DNA of 64,000 bases from PALSA-693 sp963834725. Its GTDB lineage: Bacteria > Actinomycetota > Acidimicrobiia > Acidimicrobiales > Palsa-688. The notes beneath the pieces were generated by a model that searched no databases, was not told where the DNA came from, and was given only the letters and a program-made list of their open reading frames with translations. This document shows positions 19,087 to 27,460 of the stretch, in pieces; the first letter of the stretch is position 1; each line of letters begins with the position of its first letter. The stretch covers positions 4,340,001 through 4,404,000 of the forward strand of contig CAWICN010000001.1 of NCBI GenBank assembly GCA_963834725.1, read 5' to 3'. A program made the position numbers and the translations under genes.

Positions 19087-20970
19087 TCAACCCGCAGGCC
19101 AGGTAGAGATAGGTGCCCGTGGCATTCCCGGGTCGACTGTCGGGGGCTCCGGCACCGCGGTGGCAGCTGCCTCGATCAGTGATTGCAGGCGGCTCATTGG
19201 CAGCTGGGACAGCTGGGCCCAGGTGCCGGTCTCGACGGCGCGGCCCGCGTCGAGAACGACGATCTGGTCCGCATCGCTCGCTGTAGAGAGACGGTGAGCG
19301 ATGACGAGGATGGTGGTCTGTCCGCGCAGCGCGGCCAGGGCGGCGCGAATCGCACGCTCGTTCTCGCTGTCCAGGGAGCTCGTCGCCTCGTCGAGGATGA
19401 GGAGATCGGGGCCGCGAAGCAGGGCGCGCGCCAGCGCGAGTCGCTGGCGCTCGCCTCCAGAGAGACGCATCCCGCGGTCGCCCACGACCGCGTCGAGGCC
19501 ACTCGGCAGCCGTTCGACGAAGTCGCCGGCCGCTGCCATCCGAAGCGCCGCCCACATCTCCGCCTCTACCGCATCGGGGCGTGCCCAGCGGAGATTGGCC
19601 CTGATCGTGTCGTGGAAGAGGAACGGATCCTGCGGTACGAGCGCAACCGAGCTTCGCCAGCCGAGCACGCGTTCGGGTGTCAGCGGGTGGCCGCCGACGA
19701 TGACCTCGCCGGCACTCGGCATGAGCAGACCGACGACGAGGTCAGCGACGGTTGTCTTTCCTGCCCCCGAGGGCCCGGCGAGCGCAACCACGGAGCCGGC
19801 AGGAAGGTCCAGCGAGACACCACGCAGCGCCTCGACTTGATCGCCGGCATGGTGTGGATAAACGAAGTGCACGTCGTCGAGCCGGACGCCCTCGCCGATG
19901 GCGATCCGGTGAATCCCGCGACGAATTGCCGGCGATGCTTCGTCCGCCGCCTCGCAGCTCGCAATCAGTGCCATGACCTCGTCGAAGGCCGGTAACCCCT
20001 GTGCGACCTCCTGGATGCTGGACTGCGACGCGCTCACCTCGGAGACGACACGCGCGAACACGAAGGCGACCACGAGCAGCGAGCTGATCGCCACGTGGAG
20101 CTCACGAACGGCCAGGTAAACCGTGACGGCTAAAAGCAGCGCGGTCATCGTCATCTGCACAGCGTTTGCGATCCCGGCCGCCCGGGCGAACCCGATCTGG
20201 GAGCCGCGGGCATCAGAGAGGGCCTGGTTGAACGCCGCGACGTGCTGGTCCTCGCGGCTATACGCCTTGGTCAGCTTGAGCGCGTCAAGGAAGCCAGTCG
20301 CGAGGGCCAGGACGTCGCGGTTGCGGTCGATCAGCTCCTCTCCTAGCCGCCGGCTGCGACGAACGAGCGGCCAGACGATCAGCACGAGTCCGATGCCGCT
20401 GGCCATCGCGAGTGCGGTGAGCGGCGGCGAAATCCGGATCGCCGCGGCGAGCTGGGCACACACCAGGATCGTCGCCACGGCCACATCCAGGGCTCCCAAG
20501 GTGGCAACGGCTACCCACATGATGTTGGTGGTCAGGACGCTGAGAGCATCGGACTGGCGAAGGGTTATCAGGTGTCGCCACTCGGCGCGCGCCACGGCGC
20601 GGTAGAGGCGGCCGCGCAGGTGATCGACGAACTCCAGGCGATATCGGGTCGAGAGCACGTTCTGATACGCGACCAGTGCCGCGCTCGCAGCCGTTACGAC
20701 GACGTAGGCAGCGAGCACGATGGCCAACGTCGGTTTGAGGCCGACCGCGGCGAAGCCGTCGTGGACCGACCGCGACAGCCCGCTCGAGACGCCGACGCCC
20801 ACCGCACCCAGCAGCGGGACTAAAAGAAGGATGCCGACTGCTTGCCCCAGGCCCGCTGCCGCCTGTACGGCGATCACCCATGCCAGCCGCCGCGGCCGTT
20901 CGCGAACCAGCGCACCGAGAAACCCTCGCAAGCCCAAGCGAGCGGCCGGGCGATCGCCGCTTTCCTTCAA
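19087..20970 (-). CDS. ABC transporter, fused permease and ATPase (RiPP exporter type)
   Basis: A half-size exporter: an N-terminal membrane domain with about six helices (first at residues ~20-45, WVIAVQAAAGLGQAVGILLL) and a C-terminal nucleotide-binding domain with Walker A GPSGAGKTT, signature LSGGERQR, Walker B LLILDEATSSLD and the H-loop IAHRLST. From TTG at 20970, which overlaps the upstream stop as TTGA, it has 627 residues. An ATG at 21087 would overlap the upstream gene by 120 bp. Within a B1/B2 cassette it most likely exports or gives immunity to the modified peptide. Confidence 0.88.
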   Translation of the reverse strand: MKESGDRPAARLGLRGFLGALVRERPRRLAWVIAVQAAAGLGQAVGILLLVPLLGAVGVGVSSGLSRSVHDGFAAVGLKPTLAIVLAAYVVVTAASAALVAYQNVLSTRYRLEFVDHLRGRLYRAVARAEWRHLITLRQSDALSVLTTNIMWVAVATLGALDVAVATILVCAQLAAAIRISPPLTALAMASGIGLVLIVWPLVRRSRRLGEELIDRNRDVLALATGFLDALKLTKAYSREDQHVAAFNQALSDARGSQIGFARAAGIANAVQMTMTALLLAVTVYLAVRELHVAISSLLVVAFVFARVVSEVSASQSSIQEVAQGLPAFDEVMALIASCEAADEASPAIRRGIHRIAIGEGVRLDDVHFVYPHHAGDQVEALRGVSLDLPAGSVVALAGPSGAGKTTVADLVVGLLMPSAGEVIVGGHPLTPERVLGWRSSVALVPQDPFLFHDTIRANLRWARPDAVEAEMWAALRMAAAGDFVERLPSGLDAVVGDRGMRLSGGERQRLALARALLRGPDLLILDEATSSLDSENERAIRAALAALRGQTTILVIAHRLSTASDADQIVVLDAGRAVETGTWAQLSQLPMSRLQSLIEAAATAVPEPPTVDPGMPRAPISTWPAG

Positions 20971-21983
20971 CGTCCAGGCTCCTGGTCGGAGGGCGCCCGA
21001 GCCACCCGAAGCCAGGCGTGCACGCCACGCGGGAGCCGGGCCGCAAGGTAGAACGGCCGCCACAGGTAGGCGACTGCTAGACCCCACCCGCCCTGGCGCG
21101 CCAGCGGGTGCACGTTTCGCATGGATGCGGGCGAGGGCGCGAGAGCGCGCCCCGCCAGGCGCAGGCGGGCGCGCACTCCCCGCGCCGCGATGATCCGCTC
21201 GACGCCAAGCGCAGTGGCCGGCGGACTGCTGGCGAGCAGCCGGACAAAGCGCGGGCCGGCCGGGAGCCGGAGCTGGTCAGCGAGTTCACGACCCCGAGGA
21301 TCGAGGCGCAGTCCGACCGCGAACGCCGCGCCGCCACCGAGCTCTTTGGCCAGGGCGGCCGCCTCACGCCAGGTCCCAGCGTCGACACGGTCGAGGGCGA
21401 GCTGCAGGTCACGCAACGGTGCCGGGAGAGTGGCGCCGTGCTTCGCGGCATGTAGACCGATGATCAGCGCGGAGACGGCGGGTGATGGAACCTCGACTCG
21501 CGCATGAGCGACCTCCATCTGGCTCGTGTCTGCCGACAACCGCTGCCAGACGAGGGCCGGCGACGCCGAGAGCAGGTAGAGCGTGCGATGCAGGTCGACG
21601 ACCTCATGGAGTGTCTCGCCGCGAACCCACTCCTCTGCTACGGCGAACTCCTCTGGTCGCCCATCGGCCCCCAGCTGGGCGCCCCGTCGCGCCTGCCCCG
21701 ACGCCGGCCACAGCTGGAAACCAAGCTCGGCGAGTCCATGCTGTGCGATCTCAAACTGATCCGGGCCAACGAGGAGATCAATGTCGACGTACGTCCGCTC
21801 GCCCGGGTCATCGTAGAGCCACCGCGCCATCGCCGGACCCTTCAGAAGCAACGGCCGAACACCCCGCTCGACGAGCAGGTGCGCAACCTCGCCAAGCGCG
21901 CCGTCAAGCGCCAGCTGACGCGCCGCCTGGAGCCGGGCGGCGCTAACCGCTGCCGTCGGTGATCCGTGCGGTGCCGCCGCCAT
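20967..21983 (-). CDS. nucleotidyltransferase family protein (PF14907 type) in RiPP cassette
   Basis: The core signature is GVRPLLLKGPAMA followed by ERTYVDIDLLV, where the two Asp residues are the expected metal ligands of a Pol-beta-type nucleotidyltransferase. The C-terminal part is helical and Arg/Ala-rich. Proteins of this family are recurrent accessory members of lasso-peptide-type clusters, where modification of the peptide is suspected. ATG at 21983 is preferred; an in-frame start at 22046 adds 21 unconserved residues. It is first in the cassette and couples to the exporter by a TTGA overlap. Confidence 0.75.
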   Translation of the reverse strand: MAAAPHGSPTAAVSAARLQAARQLALDGALGEVAHLLVERGVRPLLLKGPAMARWLYDDPGERTYVDIDLLVGPDQFEIAQHGLAELGFQLWPASGQARRGAQLGADGRPEEFAVAEEWVRGETLHEVVDLHRTLYLLSASPALVWQRLSADTSQMEVAHARVEVPSPAVSALIIGLHAAKHGATLPAPLRDLQLALDRVDAGTWREAAALAKELGGGAAFAVGLRLDPRGRELADQLRLPAGPRFVRLLASSPPATALGVERIIAARGVRARLRLAGRALAPSPASMRNVHPLARQGGWGLAVAYLWRPFYLAARLPRGVHAWLRVARAPSDQEPGR

Positions 21984-22046
21984 GCACTGAGCGTAACCCT
22001 TGGCCGGCCTCTGGCTTTGGCCGGCCGCGTACGGCGTCGCCGCCAC

Positions 22047-22264
22047 ATAGCCCCACCATCACGAACCGGTCAGTGGCCGGTAGATGAGATTTCTCATCGG
22101 ACATGCTCGGCACCCAACGTTTACCCGAGCCTGGAGGAGGGCCAGACTGACCGTCTCCCCCGCGTATACCAATGTGCTCGCTCCAATGTGGCACGGCGTG
22201 GGCTGAGAGACCCGAAGTTCCCTCCGAGCGCGGTTTGGCGACACCCATAGTGCGATGTCGCGGA
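22047..22264. promoter_or_regulatory. upstream region of the RiPP cassette with a 16-bp inverted repeat
   Basis: This non-coding stretch separates the cassette from tRNA-Thr and must hold the cassette promoter on the minus strand. GATGAGA-TT-TCTCATC at 22083-22098 is a perfect inverted repeat and a plausible operator. No regulator gene lies in the cassette, so control may be by a host factor. Confidence 0.4.
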
Positions 22265-22337
22265 GCCCGAGGCCGGCTTCGAACCGGCGACCTGACGCTT
22301 ACAAGGCGCCTGCTCTGGCCAACTGAGCTACTCGGGC
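22265..22337 (-). tRNA. tRNA-Thr (anticodon TGT)
   Basis: On the minus strand the acceptor GCCCGAG pairs with CTCGGGC. The D arm, the anticodon stem GGCGC/GCGTC around loop CTTGTAA, and the T arm GCCGG-TTCGAAG-CCGGC all fold as a 73-nt cloverleaf. Anticodon TGT reads ACA. The 3' CCA is not encoded. Its 3' end faces the RiPP cassette, and a copy of its 3' half lies at the far end of the cassette. Confidence 0.95.
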
Positions 22338-22479
22338 GGATTTTAGGGGCCTCTACCTGGACTTATGTGTATCGAACCATCGTACTGCGCCCCGCACAAC
22401 ACTCCGACAGGAGACAACTGTACTAGAGTAGGCGCCGGAAGTTATCCCTCTGTTCGACGGATCGAGACGGAAAAACCCA

Positions 22480-23400
22480 GTGAAGAAAGGCTCCACACGC
22501 CCGAGCGTAGCGCCCGATCTGGCTGTCCTGGTCGGTGACTTTGAGAGGTCGCTTCGCGCCGGAAACAAGACCGAGCGCACCGTCGCGATCTACGGCGACA
22601 GCGCCCGGCGACTCATCCGTTTCCTCGAGGAGCAGGGCATGTCCACCCGGGTCGGCCAGGTCGGCCGCGAGGAGCTGGAGGCCTTCACGGCCGACCAGCT
22701 GGTCCGATTCAAGCCCGCCACGGCCTCCCAGCGCTACCGGGCGCTGGCTCAGTTCTTCAAGTGGCTGGCCGCCGAGGCAGAGATCGACGACAACCCGTTC
22801 GAGCGCATGAAGCCGCCCACGGTCCCGGAGAATCCGGTGCCGGTCATCTCGGAGGCGGATCTGCGCCAGCTCCTGGCTGCCTGCGAGGGCACCGGGTTCG
22901 AGGAGCGCCGGGACAGCGCTCTCATCCGCCTCCTGGTGGACTGCGGGGTCCGCAGCGCCGAACTGATGACTATGACCCTCGACGACGTGGACCGGGATCA
23001 GCAGGTCATCTTCGTGGTCGGAAAGGGCCGGCGGGGGCGCGCCGTTCCCTACGGCAAGCGCACCGCCCAGGCCCTGGACCGCTACCTGCGGGCTCGAAGC
23101 CGGCACGCCCAAGCTCAGGAGAAGTGGCTGTGGATCGGGGTCAAGGGCCGGCTGAGCGACAGCGGGCTGCGCCAGATGCTGGAGCGGCGGGGAGAGCTGG
23201 CTGGCATCGGTCACGTCTACCCCCACCAGTTCCGTCACACCATGGCCCACCGGTGGATGTCCGAAGGCGGCGGCGAGTCCGACCTGATGATGATCGCGGG
23301 GTGGAAGTCCCGTCAGATGCTCAACCGCTACGGCCGCTCCGCGGCCGAGGAGTGGGCCCGGGAGGCGCACCGGCGCCTGGCCATCGGCGACCGGTTGTAG
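22480..23400 (+). CDS. tyrosine recombinase / integrase
   Basis: 306 residues with an N-terminal SAM-like core-binding domain (residues ~10-100) and a C-terminal catalytic domain. All active-site residues are visible: Arg in CGVRSAEL (~157), Lys in VGKGRRGR, His-x-x-Arg in HQFRHTMAHRW, Trp in AGWKS and the nucleophile Tyr in MLNRYGRS. GTG start. It lies 142 bp beyond the 5' end of tRNA-Thr, so it is outside the interval bounded by the tRNA and its partial copy. It may instead belong to the decayed element that follows. Confidence 0.92.
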   Translation: MKKGSTRPSVAPDLAVLVGDFERSLRAGNKTERTVAIYGDSARRLIRFLEEQGMSTRVGQVGREELEAFTADQLVRFKPATASQRYRALAQFFKWLAAEAEIDDNPFERMKPPTVPENPVPVISEADLRQLLAACEGTGFEERRDSALIRLLVDCGVRSAELMTMTLDDVDRDQQVIFVVGKGRRGRAVPYGKRTAQALDRYLRARSRHAQAQEKWLWIGVKGRLSDSGLRQMLERRGELAGIGHVYPHQFRHTMAHRWMSEGGGESDLMMIAGWKSRQMLNRYGRSAAEEWAREAHRRLAIGDRL

Positions 23401-23406
23401 CGGCCG

Positions 23407-23834
23407 ATGGCGGCAGTCGAGCCCGGGCCCCGGCTACGCAAGGAGCCCCCGCTTACGCTGGACGCTGTACTGGTTCGAGGCGGACGTGCGACCGTCGACA
23501 AGCTCCGGGAGTCGGCACGCCGGACGACGCGGTCCTGGCAACTGGACGGACGACCCTCTTCGGCATCTCGGTGTTTGCCGCCGTCGAACCGACCGGTGTG
23601 GCCCCTATTGCTGTCCGGGCGGTTGGCGACTTACACCTACACCATCAGCCAATAGTGGGCCAACTCCTGGGCGCCGGCTTTTCCCCCCTAGCGTCCTTCG
23701 AGCCTCCTCACTACACGGTGCAGTTGGTCGATGACGGGACCGACGAGATCGAACGCCTCATCCGCGCCCTCGGGATGGCGCATCGCGCAACCGCTACTAG
23801 GGACTACGTCGGCGTCAAGGAGGTGACCGGCCGT
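23407..23834 (+). pseudogene. hypothetical protein, frame broken
   Basis: An ATG at 23407 begins residues MAAVEPGPRLRKEP. Near 23508 the plausible sequence moves to another frame (TPDDAVLATGRTTLFGISVF), consistent with one lost base at CGGGAGTCGG. It then reads through HLHHQPIVGQLLGAGF and EIERLIRALGMAH before losing coherence at about 23820. I do not recognise the family. It sits between the integrase and an acidic small protein in a decayed mobile element. Confidence 0.45.
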
Positions 23835-23835
23835 G

Positions 23836-24112
23836 ATGACCGTCGATATTCGCTGCGACCTCAACGACGAGGACGAGACCGGCATGCCCTTCGCGTTTCG
23901 TCGACGAAGCAGCCGATCCTTCGCTCGTCTTCCCCGGGGCGATCGTTGTCGCCGGTGACGAGGAAGATCCGGCTGTCGCCGAAGTCGTCGATGTCGTCGA
24001 TGTCGTCGATGTCGTCGACAAGCCTTCCGGCACCGTCGCCCATCTGAATCTGCTGCCAGGAACTGTCGCCGACTACCAACGCTTAGTTCAACGAGCGGTC
24101 ACGCCCGCTTGA
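23836..24112 (+). CDS. small acidic hypothetical protein with VVD repeats (frame broken once)
   Basis: ATG at 23836 starts MTVDIRCDLNDEDETGMPF. An extra T at about 23900 (TTTCGT for TTCGT) has to be skipped to continue into VDEAADPSLVFPGAIVVAGD and on to TGA at 24112, about 91 residues in all. Four GTCGTCGAT units (9 bp each, 23979-24014) encode consecutive VVD triplets. Function is unknown. The acidic composition and place beside integrase and relaxase remnants suggest an element-borne gene. Confidence 0.5.
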
Positions 24113-24329
24113 GGTCGGCGAAGTAGGCCTTGCGGGCGTATTCGGCGCGTCGCTGCCGCTCAGCCTCGGGGAGAACACTATCGGGGTCCACCTGCTTGGC
24201 GAAGCGGTCCCGGAACGCGGTTCTGGCGCTGGCGGTGAGCCCTCGGCTGTCGTAGAGGCTGTGGAGTCGGTAGGCCGCCGCTCTGGCCCGGAGGCTGCGC
24301 TCGGCCGGGGTGAGTTCGTCGCTCCTGGC
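24099..24329 (-). pseudogene. 5'-truncated small actinobacterial hypothetical protein
   Basis: The minus strand encodes 76 codons beginning inside the protein: LTPAERSLRARAAAYRLH, then DSRGLTASARTAF and a C-terminus RRAEYARKAYFADLKRA. This resembles a small helical protein often found near mobile elements in actinobacteria, by recollection. A TAG stop directly precedes the frame and there is no start codon, so the N-terminus has been lost at a junction near 24330, just where the relaxase remnant begins. It overlaps the end of the VVD gene in antisense. Confidence 0.5.
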
Positions 24330-24429
24330 CTATGCCCCCCGGTCGCTCGACGGCGCGAGAGCCTGGGTACGCGGTGCCGCGCCGACCAGAGTGGCATGGT
24401 CCAATGTCGCTCGGCCCGGAAACTGCCCG

Positions 24430-25057
24430 CGATCCGGCGGGGCCCTCGCCGCCCCGTCCCGCCGTCACCCCGAGGTCGTCCACTACCTCACGGAGGACCG
24501 CCGCCAGCACGACCCCGCCGACCGCCAGGCCCTGGCCGAACTACGCGACGGCGAAGTGGCCAAAGCGGTCGCCTGGTATCACCACCACGACCGCATCCAC
24601 GCCGCCCCCCCACCGTGACGACGCCCTCCAGCAGGCCGTGGACGCCTGGGCCGACGACGTGGCGGCCGGGCACACCAGCGGCCTGTACGCCTGGCGGCGG
24701 GCCGACGTCGCCGCCCTCAACCAGCGGGCCAGAGCCTGGATGCAAGACACCGGGCGACTGACGGGCCCCGAGGTGGTGTTTCCCGGCGGCAACGCCTACC
24801 GGTCCGGCGACCGGGTCGTCACCCTCGCCCCCGGACCCGACGGGCGCCTCGTCACCTCCGAGCGGGCCGTCATCTACGCCGTGGAGCCCTCGGGGGGATC
24901 GTCACGCTGCGGACCGACGACGGACACGACGTCCGTCTCACCGGGGAGGAAGCCGCAGCTGAGCGTTTGGGGTACGGATGTGCGACAACGGTCGTCCCAG
25001 ACACCGGGCGACACGGAGGAGCGCCCAGAGGACTGGTTCACGACGACACAGGGGTGA
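24430..25057 (+). pseudogene. remnant of a TraA/TrwC-type relaxase-helicase
   Basis: Pieces of the helicase half of a conjugative relaxase are spread over frames: EVVHYLTEDRRQHDPADR and AVAWYHHHDRIH, then after a C7 run (about 24605) QQAVDAWADDVAAGH and RRADVAALNQRARAW, later VTLRTDDGHDVRLTGEEA and GYGCATT in a third frame. The expected downstream Walker-type HRxQG motif is scrambled, and the N-terminal relaxase domain with its catalytic Tyr is absent. Multiple lesions and truncation make this a true decayed gene rather than only sequence error. Confidence 0.65.
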
Positions 25058-26107
25058 CGCCGCCAGAGCCGGCCGCGATATTGCAGGCCAACAATGAGTT
25101 TCTATCAAGGCCTTCAGGGCCCGGTCTCAGCAGGACCGAGGAGGTCCCGCCGGGCGCGTACACTCGGACAGCTGCGACCTGGACCGAGCGGCACCCAAGC
25201 AGCTGCTGGTTGGCTTCAGTCCCTACGAAGACCACAGCCCGAGCGGTCTGGTCGGGAGCGAGATTGACTGTGGTCGCCGCAGATGCTGAGTCGTGGATCT
25301 GTCGGGCCGGGGCTCCGATCTGGGTTCCCGACGCTGTAATCCAGGACACCATTGGATAGCCGTACAGCGAACGGGAACCTGGGCCCACGTTTTGGAAGAT
25401 GAGTGGGAAGGCCCAGTTCCCGGTCGCGCCTTGGCCTGGCGACGCTGAGATCTGCAGGTGGGAGGCCGAGCATGAGGGAGCAGGCGGGGGCAGCTGATCG
25501 TGGGGATAGGGAGGTGACGCGGCCGTGGCGCCGGTTATGCCCGGTACCACCGGGTGAACCTGGAGGGTCGTACAGACCAGCGTGAGAGCCGGAATCGTCG
25601 CAAGCGAAAGATGGACGGTGTGGGTCGTGTTCGGCGGAGTTACGAGTAAGCCCAGGTAATGGACGCAACGCAGAGGGCTGGAGATCGGGGTGTACGTGGT
25701 CTCGACCACGGCGGACGCCTGCTGGCCGGACCGAGAACGACGTTCGGTGGCACGGTCGCGCCTGCAAGCCATAGTCCCCCGAGGTTGCCGCTCGGGGTTC
25801 GCTGCGCTTGCGCAGCCGGTAGGCCGCCCGAGGCCAAAGCCGCGACACCGGGGTCGCCGCGGAGCGCGCAGGACGCCTGGCCCAGGTTCTGGAACAGAAG
25901 CACCAATCCCTGGTGGGGGTTTACGGCGAGCGCCTGACCGATCGATACCCCGACGCTTGCCGAAGCACAAATCGGTGCGGGGACGTCGCGTACGGCTGAG
26001 GTCGGGGTGGCGGTCCCGCCTGGGCCTGTACTGGTTGTCGACACCGGAGTCGTGGTCGCCGGAGCGGCGGTTGTGGCTGTCCCGCCGACCACCTGCAGGC
26101 TGATCAA
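25038..26107 (-). pseudogene. DUF4232 domain protein, two domains (frame broken)
   Basis: An N-terminal Thr/Pro-rich linker (TTTPVSTTSTGPGG) leads into a DUF4232 domain (GLVLLFQNLGQASCALRG). At about 25731 the frame changes, consistent with one G lost from a GGG run, and the protein continues with a second DUF4232 domain (WAFPLIFQNVGPGSRSLYG) and LLGCRSVQV near the end. These are usually secreted actinobacterial proteins. No signal peptide is found because a stop lies directly upstream of the first frame, so the 5' end may also be damaged. Function is unknown. Confidence 0.65.
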
Positions 26108-26345
26108 TAGTCAGACCACCCGGGAGCGAATGGTGCCGGGTGGGTATTGGCAGATCGCGGCGGCGCCGCCGGTATCGGGCGCACAGTTCGTCCAGACAGC
26201 TGTGGCGAAGCGGTGGCGAGCAGCTAGGACCGGGCGGACGATTCCGATCGAAAGTAGGGCAGGGCGCGCCCGGCCTGCGACCACAAATCCTTACTCCGGC
26301 GACCTCCCATCCCTGCGACAATGCCTACCGGTTCTGGTTCTCGCC
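26108..26345. other. spacer between DUF4232 gene and MoxR operon
   Basis: No convincing gene. A frame on the minus strand (CAPDTGGAAAICQYPPG) ends in a stop just ahead of the DUF4232 reading frame and may be its lost N-terminus. The forward promoter of the MoxR operon should lie here. Confidence 0.35.
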
Positions 26346-27455
26346 GTGGAGGTCATCATCGAAACATCCGTCGTCACCGAAGCGCTGGCGATCGCCGTCT
26401 CGGCCGGGGTGCCTGTCGTGTTGTGGGGTAGTCCCGGCACCGGGAAGACCTCGGTTGTTCGCGCCCTCGGCGAGGATTTGGGATGGCCGGTGGAGGTGGT
26501 GATCGGTTCGATCCGGGAGCCGGCCGACTTCGCCGGTCTGCCAGTGGTCGTGACCGGAGGCGTGCAGATGGCCCCGCCCGCGTGGGCGACGCGCCTGGCT
26601 GCCAGCGGGACGGGTTTGCTTTTTCTCGACGAGTTGACAACGGCGCCACCGGCGGTGCAGGCGGCCATGCTGCGGGTGGTCCTGGAGAGGGTCGTGGGTG
26701 ACCTGTCGCTGCCTGACGGCGTGCGAGTTGTGGCTGCCGCCAACCCGCCGGACGAGGCCGCCGACGGGTGGGAGCTGGCACCGCCGTTGGCCAACCGGCT
26801 GGTGCACCTGGACTGGCCCGTCGAAGCCAAAGCGGTAGCCCACGGTTTGGCCGTCGGCTTTCCCCGACCGAGCGTTCTCGGTACCCAGCCGGCGACCGTG
26901 ACACATCAGATGGCGGCCCGGGCGGCCGTCGCCGCCTTCTTGCAGGTTCGGCCTCTCCTCGTATTGCAGATACCGAAGGTGGCGGCCCTGGCCAGCCGCG
27001 GTTGGCCCAGCCCGCGCAGCTGGGAGGCAGTCGCCGTCCTGTTGGCCGCCTGCGAAGCGTGTCGAGCCAGCGAGGACGCCCGCGCGTTGTTGGTGATCGG
27101 GGCCGTGGGCGAGGGCCCGGCCCTGGAGTTCCTCTCGTGGCTCGCCAACGCTGATCTACCCGACCCGGAAGAGGTGCTGGCGAATCCAGAATCGTTCGTG
27201 TTACCGGAACGAAGCGACAGAGCCTTCGCGGCGTTGACGGCGGTGGCCGCGGTGGCGGTAGCAAGAGCGGATGCGGATTCGTGGGCGGCAGCCTGGCGAG
27301 TGGTGGCCAGGGCGGCCGACGGCGCGCCGGACGTGGCCGCGCTGGTGGCCAAGACGCTCGCCCAGGCTCGACCAGCGGGTGCCGATCTGCCCTCCGAGGT
27401 CCTCGCTCTGGCCCCGATCCTGCGCGCCGCCGGGCTGATGCGAGGCGAGGGCTGA
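26346..27455 (+). CDS. MoxR-type AAA ATPase
   Basis: 369 residues from GTG 26346. The AAA core has Walker A WGSPGTGKTS (residue ~24), a Walker B-like LLFLDELTTAPPAVQAAML, sensor-type VVAAANPPDEAADG and the arginine-finger region ANRLVHLDW. MoxR ATPases act as chaperones that remodel a partner, normally one with a VWA domain, and such a gene follows 5 bp later. The C-terminal ~170 residues are Ala-rich helical. The operon lies at the end of an accessory region, so it may be a defence or conflict system rather than a housekeeping chaperone. Confidence 0.88.
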   Translation: MEVIIETSVVTEALAIAVSAGVPVVLWGSPGTGKTSVVRALGEDLGWPVEVVIGSIREPADFAGLPVVVTGGVQMAPPAWATRLAASGTGLLFLDELTTAPPAVQAAMLRVVLERVVGDLSLPDGVRVVAAANPPDEAADGWELAPPLANRLVHLDWPVEAKAVAHGLAVGFPRPSVLGTQPATVTHQMAARAAVAAFLQVRPLLVLQIPKVAALASRGWPSPRSWEAVAVLLAACEACRASEDARALLVIGAVGEGPALEFLSWLANADLPDPEEVLANPESFVLPERSDRAFAALTAVAAVAVARADADSWAAAWRVVARAADGAPDVAALVAKTLAQARPAGADLPSEVLALAPILRAAGLMRGEG

Positions 27456-27460
27456 TACTT

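Noticed and set aside
18791..19297. Forward-strand open frame opposite B1 and the exporter end
   Set aside because: Considered as a possible RiPP gene, but it runs antisense into the exporter ATPase domain and shows no RiPP features.
24332..25057. Functional relaxase
   Set aside because: Frames are broken at several points, the N-terminal relaxase domain is absent and the motif expected downstream of GYGCATT is scrambled.
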